Shown here: in pieces, positions 16,726 to 24,141 of the stretch | How positions within the stretch are numbered: the first letter of the stretch is position 1 | Layout: each line of letters opens with the position of its first letter | Source of the DNA: Cupriavidus lacunae | Lineage (GTDB): Bacteria; Pseudomonadota; Gammaproteobacteria; Burkholderiales; Burkholderiaceae | NCBI RefSeq assembly: GCF_003353055.1 | Contig: NZ_QKWJ01000071.1 | Location: forward strand, 1-38,109 | Direction of reading: 5' to 3' | DNA: 38,109 bases | Notes under the pieces: generated by a model | Told to the model about the DNA's origin: nothing | Database searches by the model: none | Seen by the model: only the letters and a program-made list of their open reading frames with translations | Translations under genes and position numbers: made by a program

Positions 16726-17229
16726 CTATAGGGCAGGGCCAGCACCTTCGTCGTGGGTCAAATGCTTTGTGGATTTCTTGGCCGTATCGTCGGACGCGCC
16801 GGCGGGCGTCGAAAAGGCCGATTGCCATGCTGCTAGAACAGATTCGCTTCCCGTGGGCGCGTTCTTCGCGAGGTTTTCGAATAGCTCCTGCGCATCGCGC
16901 TGACATTGCTGGAGGTGTGCTTGGGCGGCCGTCGAGAATTCGCCTTGAATGCTCGACAGGATTTCGGAGACCTGACGGCCGTAAGACGCCGCCTTTTCTG
17001 CTACGGGCTGCGTCAGGTGCACAGGCAAGGCAACCCACTCTTGCTGGTTGTTGGCGGAAAGCGTCTTGCTCAGGATTTCCTGATTTTCGGCGAAGGTTGA
17101 TTTGACTGCTTGCAGATTTAGCTCAGCCAGCTTTTCGATGCCTTCGAAGGCTATGGTCGCCAGACCAAGGAGCCTTTCCATGCCCGCTTTCTGCGCGGAG
17201 ATGGATTGTTCGGGGATAGGAGTACTCAT
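16726..17229 (-). CDS. phasin-family protein (PHA granule-associated)
   Basis: A 167-residue amphipathic helical protein. The core matches the phasin family: MERLLGLATIAFEGIEKLAE, LNLQAVKSTFAENQEILSKT, then AASYGRQVSEILSSIQGEFS. Phasins coat polyhydroxybutyrate granules and control their size and number. The start MSTPIPEQ at 17229 has GGAG eight bases upstream; the longer upstream frame is untranslated leader. The C-terminal tail (about 140-167) is Ala/Ser/Lys-rich and variable, as is usual. It stands alone, with its own promoter and a palindrome near the start point. Confidence 0.9.
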   Translation of the reverse strand: MSTPIPEQSISAQKAGMERLLGLATIAFEGIEKLAELNLQAVKSTFAENQEILSKTLSANNQQEWVALPVHLTQPVAEKAASYGRQVSEILSSIQGEFSTAAQAHLQQCQRDAQELFENLAKNAPTGSESVLAAWQSAFSTPAGASDDTAKKSTKHLTHDEGAGPAL

Positions 17230-17312
17230 CACTGCTCCATAGGGTGAGGCTGCGAGTGTTCGAGGGGAACTCTGAATCAGGACACGAATAGTGCGCCGCC
17301 AGGGTGAAAGTC

Positions 17313-17331
17313 TTTGCTGCGTTGCGGCAAA
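17313..17331. promoter_or_regulatory. candidate operator at the phasin transcription start
   Basis: A 19-bp imperfect palindrome, TTTGCTGCG-T-TGCGGCAAA (7 of 9 arm positions match), lies directly downstream of the -10 box. In PHA producers the repressor PhaR binds near phasin promoters, often at TGC/GCA-containing repeats. PhaR is a plausible ligand here, but this is inference from position and symmetry. Confidence 0.4.
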
Positions 17332-17335
17332 AATC

Positions 17336-17363
17336 ATTCTAGGGGCGATTGCTCGGAAGTCAA
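17336..17363 (-). promoter_or_regulatory. sigma-70 promoter of the phasin gene
   Basis: Read on the minus strand: TTGACT (-35, 17358-17363), a 16-base spacer, and TAGAAT (-10, 17336-17341). This leaves a leader of about 100 bases before the ATG at 17229. It is one of the best promoter matches in the window. Confidence 0.65.
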
Positions 17364-17690
17364 GAGTCGAGTTTCCGGTTGCCCGGAGAGGGCGTAGCAG
17401 AAACGGCCCACACATTGAACGCAATCCACACATGTCGATATGGTGTCAAACAAGTGCGCCAAAAGGCTGATATCGAAGGAATTGCGCGTTAGCCTTGATG
17501 CTGCTCAGCGTTAGTATGTCGGCCACTTGGGCCTGAAGTGGAAAAGCGCGCGCCGACGGCGACAGAACAGCGTCAGCATTATCGCAACTCGCATCACATA
17601 CTGAGTGCTGATGCTTAGGTCCCGCGCGGAATCGCGTGTATGTGCCGCATTTGCAGCGTGGTCTGTTTGGCACGAGCCGGCAATGACCGC

Positions 17691-17932
17691 TCACAAGGCC
17701 AGACGGTCAGCGCTCATCTTCGGCCCTTCGACTGCAGGCGCAAACACGCGCCAGCGGCCGTCATCGTGCCGAAAGAAGGACGGCGCGCGCAAACCACCCG
17801 GTTGCGTGGTCTCGACGCATACGTAGCGTCGCCGGGCCGGGAGGTGCGACTGAATTCACCTACGTGAAACGACGTCGTGGGGCGAGGCGCGAGCCATTTT
17901 TTGACCTGAAAGCGCAGCGGCTGCTCATACAT
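17691..17932 (-). pseudogene. small gene broken by a frameshift, family not recognised
   Basis: From ATG 17932 the minus frame gives MYEQPLRFQVKKWLAPRPTT then SFHVGEFSRTSR, and then degenerates. A second minus frame continues RRYVCVETTQPGGLRAPSFF and RHDDGRWRVFAPAVEGPKMS to a TGA at 17691-17693. One lost G near 17838 reconciles the two frames into a protein of about 81 residues with normal composition. A GAAGG lies just before the start. It may also be a sequencing error. I do not know the family. Confidence 0.5.
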
Positions 17933-18250
17933 GCCTTCATGACCCCTCCAAATCCCGATTCTTTTTTGCCGCGTCTATAGGGCCAACCAACGTCATGGCC
18001 TAGGGCGCTGGTAGCTAATAGCAGTCCTCGAACTCTCGCGGCATTTTGCCTGGATATGCGCCCGCGTCGTGCCGTCGTCGTGGCGCTGTGAGCCAATGCT
18101 CGAAAGCCCGGGGACGGCTGCCGATACGTACGGCAGCAGACGCTAGGGTTCGACCTTAATAACTGCCGTAGCGCTGGCGCCGGTACCAGAGGATTCACGA
18201 AAAGCGAGCAATTCCTGGGGGATGCCCTTGCTATATTAGACAACATCACG
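17933..18250. other. intergenic upstream of the hydrolase gene
   Basis: No gene recognised. A TATATT sequence near 18232 could be the -10 of the alpha/beta hydrolase gene, but no good -35 is paired with it. Confidence 0.35.
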
Positions 18251-19084
18251 TTGGCAAAGACTCTTCTTATGCAAGTTCGGCTGCCCTTAAAAAACACCCT
18301 GCGCATTGCTGTCCTGGCCTATTGCCTGATGCTGGCGTGGTTGTATGTGCGCCAAGACCACTTCATCTACTTCCCGATAACGACTGAGCCGTCACTGTGG
18401 CGGGAAATGGCCGTGCATGCTGGGGCCCAGATTATTCCTGGAGCAAACGCTATTGTGGTGGAGCCTCCAGTCGTTGATGCATTGACGAGAACAGCAGTCT
18501 TCTTTCATGGAAACGACAGCAATGCCTTTGAGCGGCTCAGCTTAGCCATGACTTTCAACAATCGTGGCTTCCGCCTTGTGTTGGCTGAGTATCCTGGATA
18601 TGGCCCCAATCCGGGAAAGCCGTCACAGGCCACCATTGTTCCCTCTGCAATAGCTTTGATGCAAGAGATTTCCCGGCGTTGGCCTGGTCGCGTGACGCTG
18701 GTTGGCGAGTCCTTGGGGAGTGGCGTGGCGGCGCAAATTGTTGCTGCCATGCCTGAGAGCGTTGACAACCTAGTGCTCATCACGCCGTTCACCAGTCTGC
18801 GAGAGACAGCAGCTAAAAGAATGTGGTTTGTTCCAGTCAGCCTGCTATTGAAGTCTCCCTTTGATTCCAGCGCCGCGCTTAAAGATTATCACGGGCCTTC
18901 CTCCGTGCTGGTAGCTGGTCGGGACGAGTTGATTGGCCCTCAAGCGGGCCTAACACTCCACAAGCAACTCGCCAGCCAAGGGCCGTCCAGCCTACTTGTG
19001 CTGCCACAGGCCACACACAACACGTGGGTGTTTGGCCTTACAGAGCAGAACTGGGACCTGCTGCTACACGTCACGCCTCGATAA
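18251..19084 (+). CDS. membrane-anchored alpha/beta hydrolase
   Basis: A 277-residue serine hydrolase. An N-terminal membrane helix (IAVLAYCLMLAWLYVRQ, about 19-35) anchors a catalytic domain with an oxyanion-hole segment (FFHGNDSN), nucleophile elbow GESLGSG (Ser154), acid in GRDELIG (Asp225) and base in ATHNTW (His256). The layout resembles the ABHD12/17-like or FrsA-like family of Gram-negative bacteria, whose substrates are mostly unknown lipids or esters. Starts are ambiguous: TTG 18251 or ATG 18269, neither with a strong ribosome site. Base composition is lower in GC than the flanking operons, shared with the PLD gene downstream. Confidence 0.82.
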   Translation: MAKTLLMQVRLPLKNTLRIAVLAYCLMLAWLYVRQDHFIYFPITTEPSLWREMAVHAGAQIIPGANAIVVEPPVVDALTRTAVFFHGNDSNAFERLSLAMTFNNRGFRLVLAEYPGYGPNPGKPSQATIVPSAIALMQEISRRWPGRVTLVGESLGSGVAAQIVAAMPESVDNLVLITPFTSLRETAAKRMWFVPVSLLLKSPFDSSAALKDYHGPSSVLVAGRDELIGPQAGLTLHKQLASQGPSSLLVLPQATHNTWVFGLTEQNWDLLLHVTPR

Positions 19085-19190
19085 GCACTTCAGGTTGAGC
19101 AGCCGTCAGGTGAGTCATAGCTTCCTTGACGGCGACCGACGAAAAACCACGATACGCCAAGAAGCGGAACACTAGTCTATGGCGAACTGA
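19071..19190 (-). pseudogene. possible C-terminal fragment, RecX-like
   Basis: A minus-strand frame ends with RLVFRFLAYRGFSSVAVKEA followed by MTHLTAAQPEVLIEA before a TGA at 19071-19073. The RFLAYRGF..AV pattern resembles the last repeat of RecX proteins. There is no upstream body of RecX, and the frame overlaps the end of the hydrolase gene, so at most it is a leftover tail. Confidence 0.25.
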
Positions 19191-19455
19191 GCGGGGGCGC
19201 CAATGGCTCTGGTGGAGTAATGTTGAGAACTTTTGGCATGGCGTTTTCCAAAAAGGTACGCGGTGTCTGCACGTCCTCGGATGACAAGTGCCCTTTGAGG
19301 GGGAGTTCGCCTTGCCAGTACATTTGTACCTCGTCACGCCATATCAAGTACCCTAACAAGTTGCGGCAATACACGTCTGTCTCGAATTTGCCGTTTTTGT
19401 CTACTACCATGCCCGAGGCTGCCGGAACACCGGCCAGCGCCTCGCGTAGCAGCAA
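19177..19455 (-). CDS. possible small hypothetical protein
   Basis: An open frame of 92 residues divergent from the PLD gene. Its sequence is protein-like (FETDVYCRNLLGYLIWRDEV, MYWQGELPLKGHLSSEDVQT). The annotated start MLLREALAG lies only 15 bases from the PLD start, and an internal MVVDKNGK is an alternative; neither has a clear ribosome site. No family is recognised. It could be an accessory partner of the PLD protein or a chance frame. Confidence 0.35.
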   Translation of the reverse strand: MLLREALAGVPAASGMVVDKNGKFETDVYCRNLLGYLIWRDEVQMYWQGELPLKGHLSSEDVQTPRTFLENAMPKVLNITPPEPLAPPLSSP

Positions 19456-19470
19456 ACCTTGGAGACAGAC

Positions 19471-21282
19471 ATGCCAACGAAGTGCATCGCTTTCTCAAAC
19501 AATGACGTGATTCTGGTGGCCTGGTCGTTTGAGCACAAGCTCAAGGACTGCATAGGCTTTGACATCCGCCGCATTGTGGCTGCGGATGCAATGCTGGACA
19601 GCAATGCGCCGCAGGGCGAGTCACTACCTGCAATGGCGGGCTTTCCCAGTGACCCCAACGCAGGTCAGCATGGCCAAACCACTGCCGAAGGGCCTATCCA
19701 GAAGTTCTTTTGGAAGGACCTCGAGGCAACCGACCTCAAATCCACGGGCCCCTACATCTACCAGGTTATTCCCCTTGCCGGAACCTTCCGCAGGAATGAG
19801 CCGCCTGAACTGAAGCCCTACCCCGGCATCGACCCGCTATATTCCAATCCTGTCGAATTGACGGCGGACCACGGCCCGAAAGATGCGCCGGACACCTTGC
19901 AGGCCTATTTCAATCGAGGAATCCTGGCCACGCAGGCGTTGAATCATCAAGTTCCCAAGAGCAAGAAGACGGGTGCGCCCGACCAGGGTGCGTTGCTTAA
20001 GCGTATTCGAGACCCCAAGGATGCCTTGCGCAAGTCACTTGCAAGTGACCTCATCACGGCGTTGCCAACCTTGCTCATGGAGGCGAAGCAGAACGGTGGA
20101 AATTGCTACGGTGCCCTGTACGAGCTCGCCGACGAAGAACTCGCGAGCTATCTGATTGGCAACAAGAAGGCGCACCTGATTCTGTCGAACACTTTTGACA
20201 GCCACACCGGCGACCCTGACAAGGAAAACGCGCCCGCTCGCGAAACATTGCACCATTCCGGGGTCGATGTCCTCGACCGGATGCTTCCGGACGGAAATCA
20301 CATCGGTCACAACAAGTTCATGTTGTACCTAGACTCGAAGAACGTTCCGACGGCCGTACTAACCGGCTCAACGAACTGGACGTCAACCGGACTTTGCGCC
20401 CAAACCAATAACAGCCTCATCATCCGTTCGAAGTCTGTTGCCGACGCCTACTCCACCTACTGGGACAGGCTCAAGCAAGACACGGACGAAGCCAATGGCG
20501 ACGGACACGCGTTGCAGGGCCAGACATTCCGTACAGACAACCGGACACCCGCCAGCGTCGAAGTCCCCGGGGCCAAAAAAGCGGCCGTATGGTTCTCCCC
20601 CAACACTTCACAGAAGACGAAGCCGAAGACGGTCAAAGAACCGCCCGTTGACATGGCTGACGTCTGGAACTGTATCTTGGAGGCGAAGCAAGCTGTCCTG
20701 TTCCTAGCCTTTGACCCGGGCACGCCAAGCATCGTGGATGCCGCCGCCCAAGCGCTGGTGGCAAATAAGAAGCTGTTCGTTCGCGGCGCCCTAACGAATG
20801 CCGACCGTGCGCAGAACTTCGTCATCGACCTACACGATAACCAGACGGACCCTACCGACCCAGCGCAAGTCATCCCGGCAACTGGTGTCAATGATGCCTT
20901 CGGGGTCTGGGAAAAAGAACTGCTCAGCGCCGGCCATGCGGTCATCCACGACAAGATTGTGGTCATCGACCCCTTCGACCCGGAAAATTGCACGGTCATT
21001 GCGGGCAGCCACAACCTTGGATACAAGGCATCCTTCACCAACGATGAGAACTTCCTCATCATCAAGGGCAATCAAAGTCTTGCGCAGGCCTACGCTGTTC
21101 ACGTGCTGGACGTTTACGACCACTACCGCTGGCGCTATTTGCTTGCTCAGTACGGAACCAAGGACAGCTGGAAAGGGCTTCACGAGGATGATACCTGGCA
21201 GGACCGGTACTTCCCGCAAGCCGGCAAACCGGGCAACGCGGAATTGGCATTCTGGCTAACGGCTAACCCTTTGGCGAAGTAA
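19471..21282 (+). CDS. phospholipase D-superfamily protein with two HKD motifs
   Basis: A 603-residue protein. The ATG at 19471 is preceded by GGAGACAGAC. Two PLD catalytic regions are present: HNKFMLYLD (His280), followed by TGSTNWTSTG, and HDKIVVID (His493), followed by AGSHNLGYKASFTNDEN. The first has its Asp one residue later than the usual HxKxxxxD spacing. There is no signal peptide. PLD-fold enzymes hydrolyse phosphodiesters of lipids or nucleic acids through a covalent His intermediate. The about 250-residue N-terminal part is not recognised. Possible roles include a toxin or effector, a nuclease in defence, or lipid metabolism; the lower GC and the isolated position favour horizontal acquisition. 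Confidence 0.85.
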   Translation: MPTKCIAFSNNDVILVAWSFEHKLKDCIGFDIRRIVAADAMLDSNAPQGESLPAMAGFPSDPNAGQHGQTTAEGPIQKFFWKDLEATDLKSTGPYIYQVIPLAGTFRRNEPPELKPYPGIDPLYSNPVELTADHGPKDAPDTLQAYFNRGILATQALNHQVPKSKKTGAPDQGALLKRIRDPKDALRKSLASDLITALPTLLMEAKQNGGNCYGALYELADEELASYLIGNKKAHLILSNTFDSHTGDPDKENAPARETLHHSGVDVLDRMLPDGNHIGHNKFMLYLDSKNVPTAVLTGSTNWTSTGLCAQTNNSLIIRSKSVADAYSTYWDRLKQDTDEANGDGHALQGQTFRTDNRTPASVEVPGAKKAAVWFSPNTSQKTKPKTVKEPPVDMADVWNCILEAKQAVLFLAFDPGTPSIVDAAAQALVANKKLFVRGALTNADRAQNFVIDLHDNQTDPTDPAQVIPATGVNDAFGVWEKELLSAGHAVIHDKIVVIDPFDPENCTVIAGSHNLGYKASFTNDENFLIIKGNQSLAQAYAVHVLDVYDHYRWRYLLAQYGTKDSWKGLHEDDTWQDRYFPQAGKPGNAELAFWLTANPLAK

Positions 21283-21352
21283 GGAACGCTTGAGTTCCAA
21301 GAAAGAAAGCCTTTTTGGAAGTGCTCCCTCGGTAAGTGAGCCTTAGCTCAGT

Positions 21353-21391
21353 CGAATCCCCAGGAAGCTCAGTGGGCTGCTCGGGGATTCG
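21353..21391. terminator. inverted repeat downstream of the PLD gene
   Basis: CGAATCCCC (21353-21361) and GGGGATTCG (21383-21391) are a perfect 9-bp inverted repeat, and AGC/GCT pair inside the loop. It lies 70 bases after the PLD stop. No T-tract follows, so it may be a Rho-assisted end or an RNA-stabilising stem. Confidence 0.45.
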
Positions 21392-21397
21392 CTTTAC

Positions 21398-21610
21398 ATG
21401 CTTCTTGATTTGTATAAAAGGGCATTTGCAATCGATAGTTCGAAATTCGAACTCGATCTTGGTGATGCCTTTCCTGAGGATGAGTTGTCCGACCCTTGGG
21501 TCCGAATTCGCCCTACAAAGTTCTCATCAGCATTCAGTTTGTCCTTTCTGGATAGCGTCCCGGTTCGCATGTTCAAGTCGAAAAATGCCACTTTGGAACT
21601 GCCTGAATAG
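21398..21610 (+). CDS. doubtful small ORF
   Basis: A 70-residue frame with reasonable composition (IDSSKFELDLGDAFPEDELS, DPWVRIRPTKFSSAFSLSFL) but no ribosome site before ATG 21398. An equally protein-like frame exists on the opposite strand (MAFFDLNMRTGTLSRKDKLN). At most one is real, and I cannot decide which. Confidence 0.2.
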   Translation: MLLDLYKRAFAIDSSKFELDLGDAFPEDELSDPWVRIRPTKFSSAFSLSFLDSVPVRMFKSKNATLELPE

Positions 21611-21781
21611 GGGTAAGTTAGTTTGATTCGTTGCGCGGTATGTTGCAGCCGGCAAATCCTAGGTCGATACCTTGCTCAAAGTGCCTGCAGGCGAATATCT
21701 CCCGTCCGTAGGGCTAGGCGTCGTGCACCGCATCGTGGTACGTGGAAATTGAGGCATCGCATTGCCTTGCGACCCGGCATC

Positions 21782-21910
21782 TCACTTACCCGCCGACTCC
21801 TTCTTCAGACGCCGGTTGAGCGCCTTCAGGTACCGTTTCTTGACCGTCTTGGACATAGGTGTGGATTCCCTCGGCCGAACGTTATCTGAGAACTCCGGCC
21901 GCGGCTTCAT
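21782..21910 (-). CDS. possible tiny basic peptide
   Basis: A minus-strand frame of 42 residues (ATG 21908-21910), or 24 residues from an internal ATG at 21854-21856 that has GAGGGA upstream. The 24-residue version, MSKTVKKRYLKALNRRLKKE plus SAGK, is strongly basic and helical. It overlaps the end of the neighbouring nucleotidyltransferase-like remnant in another frame, so it may be a frame-shifted piece of the same decayed locus. Confidence 0.25.
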   Translation of the reverse strand: MKPRPEFSDNVRPRESTPMSKTVKKRYLKALNRRLKKESAGK

Positions 21911-22020
21911 ATGCGTATAGGGAATGTGTCCCGATGACGATGAAATGCTCGGCGATATTGAGCCGAGTCGTTGCGTGAAGGATAGCTACAAGGATGTCTG
22001 GCCCCCGGGCCGACGTGGAC
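21882..22020 (-). pseudogene. remnant resembling a nucleotidyltransferase-fold protein
   Basis: A minus-strand frame reads ARGPDILVAILHATTRLNIA then EHFIVIGTHSLYAYEAAAGV and stops after LR at 21882-21884. The HFIVIGTHxLYAYEAAAGV segment recalls the start of a nucleotidyltransferase fold as I remember it from GSU2403-type or abortive-infection-like proteins. It has no start or remaining body, so it is a fragment. Confidence 0.35.
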
Positions 22021-22533
22021 CGCGCGATTCAGGCGCCGATGTCAGTCAAGCTCGTCAGTAAGTGTCTTCAGAGAGCGTCAGGGCGGGCGGCACGAGCAGC
22101 TTGTCGTGCGGCACCAGCACGGCCGCCGGCACCACCACGCGCGCGGGTCGCGCTGTCGACGAGGCCCCCGCAGCGTGGGCACTGGCGTGTCGGCGCGTGG
22201 TGCGATGAATCCTTCCATCGCTTTCGCCACAACTGCGCCGTGGCAACAACCATTACAGATGGGCCAAACGCGAGCAGGCCTTTGCAAAGCTTCACTGCTT
22301 CCTCATGCACGCCTGTCTGGGCCGCGAACGAGACGGACCGCCATTTCAGGCGAGACAGCCTCTGCCCCAGACATCGAATGATGGCCGCAAAACACCTGTC
22401 TGGGCCATCTACCCGCGGGTAATGTTCCTACACCGGCGGGCACATGAGTGCGGCGTGATGGTGGGGAGCATGTCGTCATGATCGCGCCACTGCTTGTGCG
22501 CCCCTCTGCCGACCCGCAAAACCAGAGAGCGCT
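22021..22533. other. rearranged sequence upstream of nicE, no intact gene
   Basis: Base composition rises sharply here toward that of the nic genes. A minus-strand frame ending VPHDKLLVPPALTLSEDTY at 22055 looks like the C-terminal tail of some protein, but its upstream part is out of frame. No nic gene upstream of nicE is present. GAGAGCGCT before 22534 is the ribosome site of nicE. Confidence 0.4.
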
Positions 22534-23286
22534 ATGACGAAGACGTATCGCATCGGCCAGATCGTGCCGAGCTCCAACACCACCATGGAAACCGAGATCC
22601 CGGCGATGCTGGCCGCGCGCCAGCTGGTGCGCCCGGAACGCTTCACCTTCCACTCAAGCCGGATGCGGATGAAGAAGGTGGTCAAGGAAGAGCTGGCGGC
22701 CATGGACGCCGAATCCGACCGCTGCGCGGTGGAACTGAGCGACGCCCGCGTCGACGTGCTTGGCTACGCCTGCCTGGTGGCCATCATGGCGATGGGCCAC
22801 GGCTACCACCGCGTGTCCGAGCAGCGCCTGCAGGCGCACACCGCCGAGAACGGCGGCGATGCGCCGGTGATCACCAGCGCCGGTGCGCTGGTCGATGCGC
22901 TTAAGGTGATGGGCGCGAAGCGCATCGCCGTGGTGGCGCCCTATATGAAGCCGCTGACCGAGCTGGTGGTCGACTACATCCGCAACGAGGGCTATGAGGT
23001 GGTCGACTACCGCGCGCTGGAGATCCCCGATAACCTCGAAGTCGGCCGCCACGACCCGGCACGCCTGCCGGAGATCGTCGCGCAGATGAATACGGCCGAT
23101 GCCGATGTCATCGTGCTGTCGGCGTGCGTGCAGATGCCGTCGCTGCCGGCCGTGGCCAAGGTCGAGGCGATGACCGGCAAGCCGGTGGTCACCGCCGCGG
23201 TCGCCACCACCTACGCGCTGCTCAAGCGGCTCGGGCTGGAGCCGGTGGTGCCGGGCGCCGGCGCGCTGCTGTCGGGCGCTTACTGA
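22534..23286 (+). CDS. nicE: maleate cis-trans isomerase
   Basis: A 250-residue member of the Asp/Glu/hydantoin racemase superfamily that converts maleate to fumarate, the last step of nicotinate degradation by the maleamate route. The N-terminus MTKTYRIGQIVPSSNTTMET, the segment RPERFTFHSSRMRMKKV, and the two catalytic-type cysteines in GYACLVAIMAMG (Cys80) and LSACVQMPSLPAV (Cys198) match NicE proteins closely. The stop is 11 bases before the nicD start, so the two are co-transcribed. Earlier pathway genes (nicA, B, C) are not in the window. Confidence 0.93.
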   Translation: MTKTYRIGQIVPSSNTTMETEIPAMLAARQLVRPERFTFHSSRMRMKKVVKEELAAMDAESDRCAVELSDARVDVLGYACLVAIMAMGHGYHRVSEQRLQAHTAENGGDAPVITSAGALVDALKVMGAKRIAVVAPYMKPLTELVVDYIRNEGYEVVDYRALEIPDNLEVGRHDPARLPEIVAQMNTADADVIVLSACVQMPSLPAVAKVEAMTGKPVVTAAVATTYALLKRLGLEPVVPGAGALLSGAY

Positions 23287-23297
23287 AGGGGGCGGCC

Positions 23298-24131
23298 ATG
23301 GCAGACAGCACCTTCCTCTACGGCGCCAACGTCCACGCCAACGGCATCCGCCAGCACTACCTGCGCTATGGCGGGCAGGGCGGCGCGCGTGCGCAGCGCG
23401 ATGCCGTCATCATCGTGCCGGGCATTACCAGCCCGGCGGTGACCTGGGGCTTTGTCGGCGAGCAGTTCGGCCGGCAGTTCGATACCTATGTGCTCGACGT
23501 GCGCGGCCGCGGCCTGTCGCAGGCCGGCGCGGAGCTGGACTACAGCCTCGACGCGCAGGCTGCCGATGTGGTTGCGTTTGCGCAGGCACTGGGGCTGCAG
23601 CGCTATGCCGTCGTTGGCCATTCGATGGGCGCGCGCATCGGCATCCGCGCCGCGCGCGGCAAGCCCGCAGGCCTGACGCGCCTGGTGCTAGTCGATCCGC
23701 CGGTGTCGGGCCCGGGCCGCCGTCCGTATCCGTCGCTACTGCCGTGGTACATCGATTCGATCCGGCTGGCGCAGCAGGGCATCGACGTGGAAGGCATGCG
23801 CCGCTTCTGCCCGACCTGGACCGAGGACCAACTGCGCCTGCGCGCGCAATGGCTGCATACCTGCGACGAGCGCGCGATCCTGGCCAGCTTCAATGGCTTC
23901 CATGAGGACGATATCCACGCCGACCTGCCGCATGTCGCCGTGCCGACCCTGCTGATGACCGCGGGCCGTGGCGACGTGATCCGGGAGGAAGACGTGCAAG
24001 AGATGCGCAAGCTGCTGCCCGCATTGCTGCTTGCACATGTCGCCAACGCCGGCCACATGATCCCGTGGGACGACGAGGCCGGTTTCTACCGCGCCTTCGG
24101 CGACTTCCTGGGTGCGGCGCTGAACTGCTAA
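23298..24131 (+). CDS. nicD: N-formylmaleamate deformylase
   Basis: A 277-residue alpha/beta hydrolase that releases formate from N-formylmaleamic acid to give maleamate. Motifs: VIIVPGITSPAVTWGFV (oxyanion region), VVGHSMGAR with nucleophile Ser109, and NAGHMIPWDD with His253. The start ATG 23298 follows GGGGGCGGCC; the longer upstream frame is a shadow of nicE. Identity is supported by adjacency to nicE. nicF (maleamate amidase), which acts between the two, is missing and may have been lost at the junction with the next frame. Confidence 0.9.
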   Translation: MADSTFLYGANVHANGIRQHYLRYGGQGGARAQRDAVIIVPGITSPAVTWGFVGEQFGRQFDTYVLDVRGRGLSQAGAELDYSLDAQAADVVAFAQALGLQRYAVVGHSMGARIGIRAARGKPAGLTRLVLVDPPVSGPGRRPYPSLLPWYIDSIRLAQQGIDVEGMRRFCPTWTEDQLRLRAQWLHTCDERAILASFNGFHEDDIHADLPHVAVPTLLMTAGRGDVIREEDVQEMRKLLPALLLAHVANAGHMIPWDDEAGFYRAFGDFLGAALNC

Positions 24132-24141
24132 TGGAGCGAAC

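Noticed and set aside
21340..21395. Possible tRNA T-arm (CGAATCCCC with a paired GGGGATTCG)
   Set aside because: The pair forms one hairpin with a 21-base loop; no acceptor, D or anticodon arms can be built around it.
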